Origin: Bacteroidales bacterium UBA6377
GTDB taxonomy: Bacteria; Bacteroidota; Bacteroidia; Bacteroidales; UBA932
Direction: 5' to 3'
NCBI GenBank assembly: GCA_002438805.1
Contig: DJQV01000012.1
Location: 26,507-90,506, forward strand
Length of the DNA stretch: 64,000 bases
The notes beneath the pieces were generated by a model. That model saw only the letters and a program-made list of their open reading frames with translations. It had not been told where the DNA came from and did no database searches. The position numbers and the translations under genes are program-made. Shown piece by piece: positions 48,252 to 56,526 of this stretch. Each line of letters begins with the position of its first letter. Position 1 is the first letter of the stretch.

Positions 48252-49652
48252 AAGCGGGGACATCAGCCTCGAGAGCGATTCCATGAACCGGACCGGCCAC
48301 GGCCTCCCGGCCCATTTCTCGGGATCGACCCTCCATGTGTGCTTCTCGTCTTCGAGGAAGATGTGTTTCATATTTTTTGCGAATTCCCGGTCATAGATGA
48401 ATCCGTTGATCTCGAAATCCTGCTCGTAGCTGCGCACGTCCATGTTCGTCGAGCCTATTGTCACCACGCGGTCGTCAGAGACTATGGCTTTGGAGTGCAT
48501 GTACCCGTTTTCGTAGAAGTCCACTTTCACTCCTGCCGTGACGACATCCTTGACATAGGAACGCGTCGCGAGAGGCACTATGACGCCCCTGTCTCCCCGG
48601 TATGGGATCATGACTCTGACATCTACTCCGGAGAGGGCGGCGTTGCGCAGGGCCAGCAGTACAGGTTCTGTCGGGATGAGGTAAGGGGATTGGATGTAGA
48701 CGTATTCCCGGCTCTGCGCTATCATCTGCACTATGCCCTGCATGATGACCCTCCACTCGTCCATCGGGCCGGAGGTGGCCACCTGCATCAGGATATTGCC
48801 GTCCGCGGGGGCCTGCGGGTAGTATTTCTCGGAGAACAGGGGTTTCTTGGATGAGAACTGCCAGTCCACCAGGAAGCTGGTCTGCATCTCCGAGACTGCC
48901 GGGCCGGTGACGCGTATATGCGTGTCCCTCCACAGCCCTCCCATGATGCCGGTGGAGTAGCGCTGCGCGATGTTCATGCCGCCGATGTATCCGACGGTTC
49001 CGTCTATTACGGCGACTTTACGGTGGTTGCGGTAGTTTGTACTGCTTGATATGAAAGGAATCGGGACTTTCAGGAACGGCTGGACCATGACCCCCTCCTG
49101 CTTGAGCCGATTGAAAAAGGCTTTGCGCTGCAGGTTGGCCGCGTCGTCATATTGCACACGCACTTCCACTCCGGCTCTCGCCTTGTCGATCAGGACACGT
49201 GCCGCGAGCTCCCCCACGGGGTCGTCCTCGAATTTGAAGAACTCGAAGTGGATGTGGCTCTTGGCGTTGCGCATGTCCGTCAGGAGATCTGCGTACATGG
49301 TGTCGAAGTTGGTGTAGACTTTCAGATTGTTTCCCGTAAGCGGAAAAGCGAGATTGCAGCCCCACAGGAGGTTGATGAGATCCTTTTCGGAGGGTTCGGG
49401 GCGGCTGCATATCTGCAGCGCGTAGAGTCTGGATGTGTTGGCTTTGAAGCGCCGCAGGTCAGCATCGCTCACCAGTCGCCTGTTGCGGTTGTCGCGTCCG
49501 AAGATGAAATACAGGATGAGCCCTATGCCCGGGAGGAACAGCAGCACCATTATCCAGGCTATCGTGCGCAGCGGGTGGCGGTTCTCGGAGATCATCATCA
49601 CGATGACGCTGAGAAGCACCAGAAAGAAGACAAGGCTCCACCAGAGGCTCAT
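48246..49652 (-). CDS. cls: Cardiolipin synthase, phospholipase D type
   Basis: A 468-residue membrane enzyme joining two phosphatidylglycerols (or PG with another donor). Two N-terminal hydrophobic helices (residues 5-21 and 30-49), then two HKD motifs: NHRKVAVIDGTVGYIGGMN (about 216-234) and HSKAIVSDDRVVTIGSTNMD (about 394-413). Ends RFMESLSRLMSPLL. It follows a CDP-alcohol phosphatidyltransferase by 12 bases on the same strand, which fits a phospholipid head-group operon. Confidence 0.93.
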   Translation of the reverse strand: MSLWWSLVFFLVLLSVIVMMISENRHPLRTIAWIMVLLFLPGIGLILYFIFGRDNRNRRLVSDADLRRFKANTSRLYALQICSRPEPSEKDLINLLWGCNLAFPLTGNNLKVYTNFDTMYADLLTDMRNAKSHIHFEFFKFEDDPVGELAARVLIDKARAGVEVRVQYDDAANLQRKAFFNRLKQEGVMVQPFLKVPIPFISSSTNYRNHRKVAVIDGTVGYIGGMNIAQRYSTGIMGGLWRDTHIRVTGPAVSEMQTSFLVDWQFSSKKPLFSEKYYPQAPADGNILMQVATSGPMDEWRVIMQGIVQMIAQSREYVYIQSPYLIPTEPVLLALRNAALSGVDVRVMIPYRGDRGVIVPLATRSYVKDVVTAGVKVDFYENGYMHSKAIVSDDRVVTIGSTNMDVRSYEQDFEINGFIYDREFAKNMKHIFLEDEKHTWRVDPEKWAGRPWPVRFMESLSRLMSPLL

Positions 49653-49664
49653 CCGTGTAGTCTT

Positions 49665-50360
49665 TTATTTCTTGGGATCCATCTTCGAGTACTTGGCTGC
49701 ATCGGAGAATATTGTCACCAGATACATCAGGGCCAGGATGACTATCATGCCGACGGCTACGAAGTCAAGGGCCTTCATGCCGAAGTCGTAGCCGAAAACG
49801 TGGTAATCCCTGCGGAATTCAGAGAGCGGTCTGATGAATATGAACAGGGTGTTGACAATTATCATTATGACCCTGAACTCGGTAGGCCCCAACTTGGCGT
49901 AGGTGAGTCGGAATTCGCTCTTCAGATGTGCGTTGACGCTGACGTTGATGGTCATCAGCAGGTAGAGCACCAGGACGGCCAGAGCCAGGGAAGGGTTGAC
50001 CATAAGTCCTGACAGTCCAGCGCCTATGAACATCATGCTCTCGTTGATGCAGTCTACTGTATGGTCCAGATAATAGCCGTAGATGGGGCGCTGCTTGTTG
50101 CGTACTCTTGCCAGGGTGCCGTCAAGCGAGTCCCCGTACCAGTTGACAAGCAGGCCGAATGAGGAAAGCCATAGGAAGTCGATATTCTTCTTGGTAAGCA
50201 CGAAGCCGGTGGCAATTATCAGTGCTCCGATGAAGCCGATGCCCGTCAAGATGTCCGATGTCATCCATTTAGGTTGCCTCACGGCCAACCATACAAGGGC
50301 TTTTTTCTCCACTCCGTTGAGCAGGGAAGTCTGGATTCTTGTAGCTTGTTTCGTTTCCAT
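49665..50360 (-). CDS. CDP-alcohol phosphatidyltransferase family protein
   Basis: A 231-residue inner-membrane enzyme. The signature D-x2-DG-x2-AR-x(n)-G-x3-D-x3-D is seen in GDSLDGTLARVRNKQRPIYGYYLDHTVD (here split: DSLDGTLAR near 79-87, YGYYLDHTVD near 94-103). Around five to six hydrophobic helices. It transfers a phosphatidyl group from CDP-diacylglycerol to an alcohol (glycerol phosphate, serine, inositol or similar), not resolvable by eye. Probably an operon with cls; -7 box at 50389-50396. Confidence 0.85.
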   Translation of the reverse strand: METKQATRIQTSLLNGVEKKALVWLAVRQPKWMTSDILTGIGFIGALIIATGFVLTKKNIDFLWLSSFGLLVNWYGDSLDGTLARVRNKQRPIYGYYLDHTVDCINESMMFIGAGLSGLMVNPSLALAVLVLYLLMTINVSVNAHLKSEFRLTYAKLGPTEFRVIMIIVNTLFIFIRPLSEFRRDYHVFGYDFGMKALDFVAVGMIVILALMYLVTIFSDAAKYSKMDPKK

Positions 50361-50388
50361 ATTATAGTGTCTTATCTTAATCAGACTT

Positions 50389-50396
50389 CAAAGATA
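50389..50396 (-). promoter_or_regulatory. -7 box for the CDP-alcohol phosphatidyltransferase-cls pair
   Basis: The minus strand reads TATCTTTG, 28 bases upstream of the ATG at 50360. Confidence 0.5.
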
Positions 50397-50483
50397 AGTC
50401 ATATTTTTTGAAAAACTGAAACCGGATGCCTCCATGGTAATCAAAATGACAGTTTTTGATGCTTCGTACAAGTCAGGTTATAA

Positions 50484-50522
50484 AAAGAACAGCCCCCTTT
50501 CGGAAAATCTGAAAGGGGGCTG
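50484..50522 (-). terminator. Rho-independent terminator of tRNA-Cys
   Basis: A perfect 12-base stem (50490-50501 with 50511-50522), 9-base loop, followed on the minus strand by TTCTTTTTA. It starts directly after the encoded CCA of the tRNA. Confidence 0.88.
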
Positions 50523-50596
50523 TGGAGGTGCGTAGCGGAATCGAACCACTGTGACAGGTTTTGCAGACCTGCGCCTGACCACTCGGCCAACGCACC
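50523..50596 (-). tRNA. tRNA-Cys (GCA)
   Basis: A 74-base gene including an encoded CCA (50523-50525). Acceptor GGTGCGT/ACGCACC, D stem GCC/GGC, anticodon stem CAGGT/ACCTG with loop CTGCAAA (anticodon GCA), T arm AGTGG-TTCGATT-CCGCT. The discriminator base is U, the known cysteine identity base. It has a -7 box at 50608-50615 and its own terminator. Confidence 0.95.
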
Positions 50597-50607
50597 GTTC
50601 GGGAATG

Positions 50608-50615
50608 CAAATATA
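50608..50615 (-). promoter_or_regulatory. -7 box for tRNA-Cys
   Basis: The minus strand reads TATATTTG, 11 bases upstream of the tRNA 5' end at 50596. Confidence 0.55.
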
Positions 50616-50660
50616 CGCCAATTTCCCGAATCCGCAAGGCCTGGATATGGAAATGTTTTG

Positions 50661-50668
50661 TATATTTG
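50661..50668 (+). promoter_or_regulatory. -7 box for the TonB-plug lipoprotein gene
   Basis: TATATTTG, 23 bases before the ATG at 50692; supports that start over earlier in-frame codons within the tRNA-Cys region. Confidence 0.5.
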
Positions 50669-50691
50669 AAGAACACAAAAGACTGCCTTAT

Positions 50692-51156
50692 ATGAACAGA
50701 AACATACTTTACGCTGCGGCCGTCCTGCTGGCCGTCTCCTGCAGCACCTCTTACAGGGCCGCCGACAACGCTCAAGGAGCGGATGCCGGCGAGGAATACG
50801 TCAACATCGGATACGGGCGTGTCAAGAAGAAGGACTCCGCTTCATCCATCTCGAGCATAAAAGTCAGGCGAGGCTCCGGCTATAGTGACATATATGAGTA
50901 TCTCAAGGGGCGGGTTTCCGGACTCGTTGTCAACGGGACTTCAATTTCGATCCGCGGAATCAACTCGATAATGGGGAGCAATGAGCCGCTGATTCTCGTG
51001 GACAACATTGAGATGGACGACATCAGCCATATCCAGCCTGACATGGTGGAAAGGGTCGATGTACTCAAGGACGCCTCCTCTACGGCGCTCTATGGCGTAC
51101 GTGGAGCCAACGGAGTGATACTCATAACAACCCGTAAATCCCTTGACGACAAATGA
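50692..51156 (+). CDS. Stand-alone TonB-receptor plug-domain lipoprotein
   Basis: A 154-residue lipoprotein: signal MNRNILYAAAVLLAVSC with lipid Cys at 17. Residues 60-150 are a SusC-type plug: IYEYLKGRVSGLVVNG, ISIRGINSIMGSNEPLILVDNIEMDDISHI, and VERVDVLKDASSTALYGVRGANGVILITTRK. No beta-barrel follows: the frame ends four residues after the plug (KSLDDK), and the next gene is a HAD phosphatase whose ATG overlaps the stop (ATGA). There is no barrel remnant downstream, so this looks like a dedicated small protein and not a broken receptor. Function unknown; it could occupy or regulate a receptor in trans (speculation). Confidence 0.8.
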   Translation: MNRNILYAAAVLLAVSCSTSYRAADNAQGADAGEEYVNIGYGRVKKKDSASSISSIKVRRGSGYSDIYEYLKGRVSGLVVNGTSISIRGINSIMGSNEPLILVDNIEMDDISHIQPDMVERVDVLKDASSTALYGVRGANGVILITTRKSLDDK

Positions 51157-51761
51157 TACACAACATCATCTTTGATTTCGGTGCGGTCCTGGTGGACTGG
51201 AATCCGCATCATCTCTACGACCCGTACTTCAAAGATCCCCGGAAGACGGAGTTTTTCCTTGAGAACGTTTGCCCTTATGACTGGAACGCCACTGTGGATG
51301 CCGGCAGGCCATCACAAGATGCTATGGCAGAAAGAATAGAACTATACCCGGAATGGGAGAAGGAGATAAAGATGTATTTCGGACAATGGCCCGGAATGAT
51401 GAACGGGCAGATTCCCGGCATGGAAGCCATCGTCCGGAATCTGAAGGAGCGCGGCTACAGGCTGTACGGCCTTTCCAACTGGTCCGCCGAGACTTTTCCT
51501 CTCATAATCCAGGACACGGAGCGCTATCCTGTATTCGGGTTTCTTGACGGATATGTACTTTCCGGGGAGGAACATTGCATCAAGCCTGACGAGAAAATCT
51601 ACCGGATTCTCCTTGACCGCTTCGCCCTGAAGCCTGATGAGAGCCTTTTCATCGATGACAACCCGAAGAACATCGAGGCTGCCCGGGCCCTTGGAATCCA
51701 TGGGCTTGTATTCACCGGTGTGGAGCAGCTGAAGATGGACCTGAAGGCAATTCTGCAATGA
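51153..51761 (+). CDS. HAD-superfamily hydrolase
   Basis: A 202-residue HAD phosphatase with an alpha-helical cap. Motif I IIFDFGAVLVDWNP (nucleophile Asp at 8; the usual second Asp is replaced by Gly-Ala, as in the YihX/epoxide-hydrolase-like branch), motif II LYGLSNWSAE, motif III Lys in CIKPDEKIY, motif IV LFIDDNPKNIEAA. Closest in style to YihX-type sugar-phosphate phosphatases. Translationally coupled to the plug lipoprotein. Its last 50 bases overlap the end of the convergent psd gene. Confidence 0.88.
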   Translation: MIHNIIFDFGAVLVDWNPHHLYDPYFKDPRKTEFFLENVCPYDWNATVDAGRPSQDAMAERIELYPEWEKEIKMYFGQWPGMMNGQIPGMEAIVRNLKERGYRLYGLSNWSAETFPLIIQDTERYPVFGFLDGYVLSGEEHCIKPDEKIYRILLDRFALKPDESLFIDDNPKNIEAARALGIHGLVFTGVEQLKMDLKAILQ

Positions 51762-52395
51762 CCGTCTCGCAGGCACGGACATAGTCCCCTACCGAGACTT
51801 TAAGTTCCGCCTCAAGTGGGAGGAAGAGGTCGATTCTCGAACCGAACTTAATGATGCCGCACTGCTCCCCCGCCTTGACCGTGCTGCACTTGTGGGCATA
51901 GCAGACTATACGGCGCGCGAAGCCTCCGGCAATCTGCTTGAAGAAAATCCTCTCCCCTCCCGGCAGGGTCAGCCCTGTGCAGCTGTGCTCATTCTCCTCG
52001 GAGGCCTTGGGCTTGAATGCGAGCAGGTGTTTCCCGGGATAATACTTATAATAGCTCACCTCCCCGTCGGCAGGCCAGAAGTTGGCATGCACATCGAAGA
52101 AGTTCATATAGACAGATACCTGAATGCATTCGCCCTTCATGTATTCTTTTTCGTATGCTTTATCGATGATGACGACTTTGCCGTCCGCCACTGAACTGAT
52201 CACTCTTCCGGATCCGGAGCATTTCCTCTCCGGCACCCGGAAAAAGAAAGTCTGCCAGATACAGAACCACAGCAGCAGGGCCAGCAGCGGCCATACAAGG
52301 CAACTGATGTGGACGAAAATCAATAGGGCCGCTCCTGCGGCTATGCTGAACCCGTACACAAGGGCGAGTGTACCTCTGGAGTTACGGTCTATCAT
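51712..52395 (-). CDS. psd: Phosphatidylserine decarboxylase, short form
   Basis: A 227-residue proenzyme that makes phosphatidylethanolamine. Two N-terminal helices (residues 8-50), then VISSVADGKVVIIDK, VSVYMNFFDVHANFWPADGEV (about 93-113), and the self-cleavage/pyruvoyl site IIKFGSRIDLFLPL (about 184-197), where FGS takes the place of the LGS(T) of the long bacterial form. ATG overlaps the cdsA stop by four bases (ATGA). Last gene of ftsH-cdsA-psd; the 3' end overlaps the HAD gene by 50 bases. Confidence 0.93.
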   Translation of the reverse strand: MIDRNSRGTLALVYGFSIAAGAALLIFVHISCLVWPLLALLLWFCIWQTFFFRVPERKCSGSGRVISSVADGKVVIIDKAYEKEYMKGECIQVSVYMNFFDVHANFWPADGEVSYYKYYPGKHLLAFKPKASEENEHSCTGLTLPGGERIFFKQIAGGFARRIVCYAHKCSTVKAGEQCGIIKFGSRIDLFLPLEAELKVSVGDYVRACETVIAELPSGPSSAAPHR

Positions 52396-53222
52396 ATAAG
52401 CCCGAACGCGGCCAGATACACCACCCCGAGCGGGATTCCCACCAGACTGCTGTCAAAACGGTCAAGCATCCCGCCATGTCCCGGAATGCAGTTGCCGGAA
52501 TCTTTCACTCCGCAGCTGCGCTTCCACTCGGATTCAAAAAGATCCCCGCAGACACCGCCAAGGCATACGACGATACCGAGCAGTGTACTGTGAATCCAGG
52601 TATACGGCAGCCATCCGAGCCTGCACATGACCAGAGAGGCGGCGGCGCTGAAAAAAAGTCCACCCCAAAATCCCCACCAGGACTTTTTGGGTGAAATACC
52701 TGGAGCCAACTTCCGTGCTCCGGCCTTGCGTCCCATGATGGACCCGATGCAATATGCCCCCACATCGGACACCCAGATGATGATGAACAGCGGCAGGAGT
52801 TTCCATCCGTCAAATACGGGCCCGTCCATGACCATCAGAGGTGACAGGCATATCGGCAGGGCAATATAGCCAAGACCGGCATATATGAGTCCGACATCGG
52901 AAAAGCCTTCCCTTTCAGGGAAAAAAATACATGACACGGGAATCAGGAGCAGCGGGAACAGCACCAGCAGCAGAAGATTTGCATCCCAGCCGAAGAACCG
53001 TGACGCAGCAGTGAGAATGAATGCTGCGACTGCTGTCAGCATGCCTATCTTCTGCTGCATATAATACCTCTGCCCGAGGGTCATGGTGTAGAATTCCCTA
53101 AGTGCCACATATAAAATAATGAGGAACAGGGCACCGAAAAGTGTCCTGTCCCAGATCGTGCCGAAAACCATCACGACCAGAAAAACCAGACCCGCCAGAG
53201 TCCTCTTCAAAAGATTATTCAT
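52392..53222 (-). CDS. cdsA: Phosphatidate cytidylyltransferase CdsA
   Basis: A 276-residue integral membrane enzyme that makes CDP-diacylglycerol, the precursor for the Psd and CDP-alcohol branches encoded nearby. About eight helices; the signature IIWVSDVGAYCIGSIMGRKAGARKLAPGISPKKSWWG is split over residues 165-200 and the metal-binding CGDLFESEWKRSCGVKDSGNCIPGHGGMLDRFDS lies around 225-258. ATG at 53222 overlaps the end of ftsH by eight bases. Confidence 0.94.
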   Translation of the reverse strand: MNNLLKRTLAGLVFLVVMVFGTIWDRTLFGALFLIILYVALREFYTMTLGQRYYMQQKIGMLTAVAAFILTAASRFFGWDANLLLLVLFPLLLIPVSCIFFPEREGFSDVGLIYAGLGYIALPICLSPLMVMDGPVFDGWKLLPLFIIIWVSDVGAYCIGSIMGRKAGARKLAPGISPKKSWWGFWGGLFFSAAASLVMCRLGWLPYTWIHSTLLGIVVCLGGVCGDLFESEWKRSCGVKDSGNCIPGHGGMLDRFDSSLVGIPLGVVYLAAFGLI

Positions 53223-55224
53223 CGCCTTTGTCCGGGTCTTTCTTGTCAGTGCCGTTTTCTTCAGGTTTCTCTTCGCCCTTGAGACGTTCCTCACCATGTG
53301 TGCCGGCCTTCGGGCCGAAGAGCTTCTCGATATCATCGGCAGTGATCACCTCTTTCTCGATGAGCATCTTGGCGAGCGTTTCCAACTTGTCCCAGTTGTC
53401 CTTGAGGATCTTGGTCGTGCGGGCTGTCACTTCGTCCACGAGGGCCTTGGCCTCCGAATCGATGGTCTGGGCTGTCTTCTCGCTGTATGGCTTGGTGAGA
53501 TTGTAACCGCTGTCTCCGCTTGAGTCGTAGAACGAGAGATTCCCGATCTTGTCGCTCATGCCGTAGTAGGTGACCATGGCATAAGCCATCTTTGTCATCT
53601 TCTCGAAGTCGTTGAGGGCGCCGGTGCAAGGTATTCCATTGTTGACGATCTCTTCCGCCACGCGTCCGCCGACCAGGCAGCACATCTCATCGAGCATGTC
53701 GGACTTGGACATCATGACCTTCTCATCCGGGAGACTCCAGGTCAGTCCGAGCGCCTGCCCGCGAGGTATTATGGAGACTTTAAGCACAGGGTCGCAGCCC
53801 GGAAGGAGCCATCCTGCGACTGCATGGCCCGCCTCGTGATAGGCGGTGAGGCGTTTCTCATCCGGGGACATGATGGTCTTCTTCCTCTCGATTCCCCCCA
53901 CTACCCTGTCTACGGCATCGATGAAGTCAGAGTTGTCCACAGCCTTCTTGCCGTTGCGTGCGGCAGAAAGGGCGGCCTCGTTGCAGATGTTGGCTATGTC
54001 GGCTCCGGAAAAGCCCGGGGTCTGCTTCGCTATGGCTTCAACATCGAAATCAGGGGCGAGCTTGAGTTTTTTGACATGCACTTCGAAAATGTCTTTCCTC
54101 TCATTGAGGTCAGGCAGTGTCACGTGGATCTGGCGGTCGAAGCGTCCGGCCCTGGTGAGGGCCTTGTCGAGGATGTCGGCCCGGTTGGTTGCTGCAAGCA
54201 CGATGACCCCGCTGTTGGTATCGAAGCCGTCCATCTCGGTAAGAAGCTGGTTGAGAGTGTTCTCACGCTCATCGTTGGAGGAGAAGCCCACGTTCTTTCC
54301 TCTTGCCCGGCCCACTGCATCGATCTCGTCGATGAACACGATGCACGGAGCTTTCTCTTTAGCCTGAGCGAAGAGATCCCTCACCCTGCTGGCGCCCACT
54401 CCGACGAACATCTCCACGAAGTCGGAGCCGCTTATGCTGAAGAACGGCACATTGGCCTCCCCTGCAACGGCCTTGGCGAGCAGGGTCTTGCCGGTGCCCG
54501 GAGGGCCCACGAGCAGGGCTCCCTTAGGTATCTTGCCTCCGAGGGCTGTGTATTTTGCAGGATGCTTGAGGAAATCGACAATCTCCATGACTTCCTCCTT
54601 GGCGCCGTACAGGCCGGCCACATCCTTGAATGTCACACTTACCTTATCCTTATCCGTGAGCTTGCCGGTGGCTTTGCCGACGTTGAACGGGTTCATCCCG
54701 CCTCCGGCGCCGCCGCCACCTCCCATCTGACGCGACATAGAACGGAACATCCAAGCGTACAGAAGCAGAAGCAGGGCTATCGGGAGCACCCATTCGAGGA
54801 TGCCGCCCCAGATGTCCGTCTCGTTCTCCATATACAATTTGACCTTGGCTTCCGGCTCCAGTCCGGAGTTGAGCGCGCTGAACTCGGTCTCGGGGTCGAA
54901 TTTCGTGGAAGTCAGGAAGAAGAACTGGGGGGATTTTTTAGGAAGTTTGCCGTCCGGGAACAGATTGGCGTACTTGCCGAGTTTATCAGGGCGGACCGTA
55001 ACGTCCCCCCTGAAATTGTTCCTTATGAAATGGACTTCGCTGATGTCCCCTTCCCGGGCCATCTCCTGCACCTGTGACCACTCTATTTTGCTTGCCGGGG
55101 CGGAACTGTTGCTGAGAAGCATCCAGCCGATGCTGGCGAGAAGTATTACATAGAGGATGGTCGAGAAGTTGATCCTTATCACCCTCTGACCTTTGTTACG
55201 CTTATTGTTGGGTTTTTGAGCCAT
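53215..55224 (-). CDS. ftsH: ATP-dependent zinc metalloprotease FtsH
   Basis: A 669-residue membrane protease. Two N-terminal helices (residues 17-36 and about 155-175) flank the periplasmic domain; AAA module with Walker A LLVGPPGTGKTLLAKAVAGE (about 237-256), Walker B CIVFIDEIDAVG, second region of homology ATNRADILDKALTRAGRFDRQI; zinc motif AYHEAGHAVAGW (about 464-475). The tail is acidic and charged (EEKPEENGTDKKDPDKGDE). The frame extends about 96 codons upstream, across the birA start on the other strand; ATG at 55224 (MAQKPNNKRNKGQ) with the -7 box at 55243 is the real start. Confidence 0.95.
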   Translation of the reverse strand: MAQKPNNKRNKGQRVIRINFSTILYVILLASIGWMLLSNSSAPASKIEWSQVQEMAREGDISEVHFIRNNFRGDVTVRPDKLGKYANLFPDGKLPKKSPQFFFLTSTKFDPETEFSALNSGLEPEAKVKLYMENETDIWGGILEWVLPIALLLLLYAWMFRSMSRQMGGGGGAGGGMNPFNVGKATGKLTDKDKVSVTFKDVAGLYGAKEEVMEIVDFLKHPAKYTALGGKIPKGALLVGPPGTGKTLLAKAVAGEANVPFFSISGSDFVEMFVGVGASRVRDLFAQAKEKAPCIVFIDEIDAVGRARGKNVGFSSNDERENTLNQLLTEMDGFDTNSGVIVLAATNRADILDKALTRAGRFDRQIHVTLPDLNERKDIFEVHVKKLKLAPDFDVEAIAKQTPGFSGADIANICNEAALSAARNGKKAVDNSDFIDAVDRVVGGIERKKTIMSPDEKRLTAYHEAGHAVAGWLLPGCDPVLKVSIIPRGQALGLTWSLPDEKVMMSKSDMLDEMCCLVGGRVAEEIVNNGIPCTGALNDFEKMTKMAYAMVTYYGMSDKIGNLSFYDSSGDSGYNLTKPYSEKTAQTIDSEAKALVDEVTARTTKILKDNWDKLETLAKMLIEKEVITADDIEKLFGPKAGTHGEERLKGEEKPEENGTDKKDPDKGDE

Positions 55225-55230
55225 CGTTTT

Positions 55231-55238
55231 TAAATTTG
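55231..55238 (+). promoter_or_regulatory. -7 box for birA
   Basis: TAAATTTG, 20 bases before the ATG at 55259. It lies on the ftsH side of the minus-strand ftsH box, so the two transcripts would overlap at their 5' ends. Confidence 0.45.
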
Positions 55239-55242
55239 CGGA

Positions 55243-55250
55243 CAAAGATA
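55243..55250 (-). promoter_or_regulatory. -7 box for ftsH
   Basis: The minus strand reads TATCTTTG, 18 bases upstream of the ftsH ATG at 55224. Confidence 0.5.
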
Positions 55251-55258
55251 CAACAAAA

Positions 55259-55882
55259 ATGAAACCATATCCGGACACAGGAGACATTATATGGCTGCAA
55301 ACGGCTGATTCTACCAACAAAGAGGTCAGGCGGAGGCTGGAATCGCTTGACAATTTGTCAATCGTTGCCGCGGTGGCGCAGACTTCAGGGCGTGGACAGG
55401 GTACGCATACCTGGTTTTCCCGTCCCTCGTCAGGACTCACGTTCAGTATGCTCCTGCGCTTTCCCTCTGAAGGAGCTTTCTCTCTGAATATCAAGGACGT
55501 GCTGCTGATCACAGAAATGACGACGCTCGCTCTTAGGGACTATCTGCTGCCGCGTGGCATAGAGACGCGCATCAAATGGCCTAACGACATCTGGGCCGGA
55601 GACAAAAAGATATGCGGTATACTCATTGAAAACATACTGGATGCCGACATGGTAAGCAGCAGCATAGTGGGCATAGGCCTCAATGTCAATGAGACCTCCT
55701 GGCCTGATGAACTTCCGAATCCCGTGTCAATGAGGGAGCTGACAGGCAAGGAATACGGACTTCGGGAAGAACTTGAGTCTCTAGGCGGGGAGCTCTCAAA
55801 AAAATACGCGCTCCTCGGTTCAACCGAAGGGCGCGATAGTCTTGACAGGGAGTTCAAGAAAAATATGTTCAGGCTTCCCTGA
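55259..55882 (+). CDS. birA: Biotin-[acetyl-CoA-carboxylase] ligase, catalytic domain only
   Basis: A 207-residue biotin protein ligase. Catalytic segments: ADSTNKEVRRRL (about 16-27), AQTSGRGQGTHTWFSRPSSGLTFSMLL (about 41-67, the biotinyl-AMP loop) and IKWPNDIWAGDKKICGILIEN (about 103-123), IGLNVNETSWP. It has neither the N-terminal winged helix of E. coli BirA nor a full C-terminal SH3-like domain, so it should act only as a ligase without repressor function. Divergent from ftsH; overlaps rpe tail to tail by 14 bases. Confidence 0.92.
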   Translation: MKPYPDTGDIIWLQTADSTNKEVRRRLESLDNLSIVAAVAQTSGRGQGTHTWFSRPSSGLTFSMLLRFPSEGAFSLNIKDVLLITEMTTLALRDYLLPRGIETRIKWPNDIWAGDKKICGILIENILDADMVSSSIVGIGLNVNETSWPDELPNPVSMRELTGKEYGLREELESLGGELSKKYALLGSTEGRDSLDREFKKNMFRLP

Positions 55883-56519
55883 GGGATTTGATGGCTTCCG
55901 CAGGATCAGCAGCGCCGAAGACAGAACTTCCGGCCACCGCCAGATCGACCCCGGCTTCCTTTACGGCCTTTACAGTGCTGAGATTGATGCCGCCGTCGAT
56001 CTCAATAAACGCATCGGACTTCCTCTTGACAAGCTCGGACTTGAGCGTCGCCACCCTGTCCAGGGACTCATAGATGAATTTCTGTCCGCCGAAGCCTGCG
56101 AAGACTGACATTATCAGGAAGTAGTCAGCCTTGCCTATGTACGGGAAGAGCTTCTCCACCGGCACGTCCGGATTGACAGCAACCCCCGCTTTCATGCCCA
56201 AGGCCCGTATCTCCTTCAGGAACGAGGATGTCCTGCGCCCGGACGCTTCAAGATGGAAAGAGCACATCTGTACACCGTCGTCCGCGACTTTTTTGAACCA
56301 TCTTTCTGGATGGACCACCATGAGATGGACGTCCATCGGCGCCTTGGCGACCTTGGAGATCTGGTCTATGACAGAGAATCCGAAGGATATGTTCGGCACA
56401 AGCGTGCCGTCCATTACATCGAGGTGAATCACATCACCGCAGCGGTTTACAAGATCAATGTCCTTCTCCAGATGGAGGAAGTCCGCTGCAAGTATTGATG
56501 GCGCTATTCTGAATGGCAT
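55869..56519 (-). CDS. rpe: Ribulose-phosphate 3-epimerase
   Basis: A 216-residue TIM-barrel epimerase of the pentose phosphate pathway. APSILAADFLHLEKDI start, CGDVIHLDVMDGTLVPNISFG (about 27-47, metal ligands), DVHLMVVHPERW, VFAGFGGQKFIYESL, IEIDGGINLSTVKAVKEAGVDLAVAGSSVFGA. Length normal. Starts seven bases after the dnaA stop on the same strand. Confidence 0.95.
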   Translation of the reverse strand: MPFRIAPSILAADFLHLEKDIDLVNRCGDVIHLDVMDGTLVPNISFGFSVIDQISKVAKAPMDVHLMVVHPERWFKKVADDGVQMCSFHLEASGRRTSSFLKEIRALGMKAGVAVNPDVPVEKLFPYIGKADYFLIMSVFAGFGGQKFIYESLDRVATLKSELVKRKSDAFIEIDGGINLSTVKAVKEAGVDLAVAGSSVFGAADPAEAIKSLREA

Positions 56520-56526
56520 GTACTTG

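Noticed and set aside
53824..55077. 417-codon open frame on the plus strand across ftsH
   Set aside because: It lies wholly antisense to the strongly conserved ftsH, has no promoter box or family similarity, and arises from the GC-rich third-position bias.
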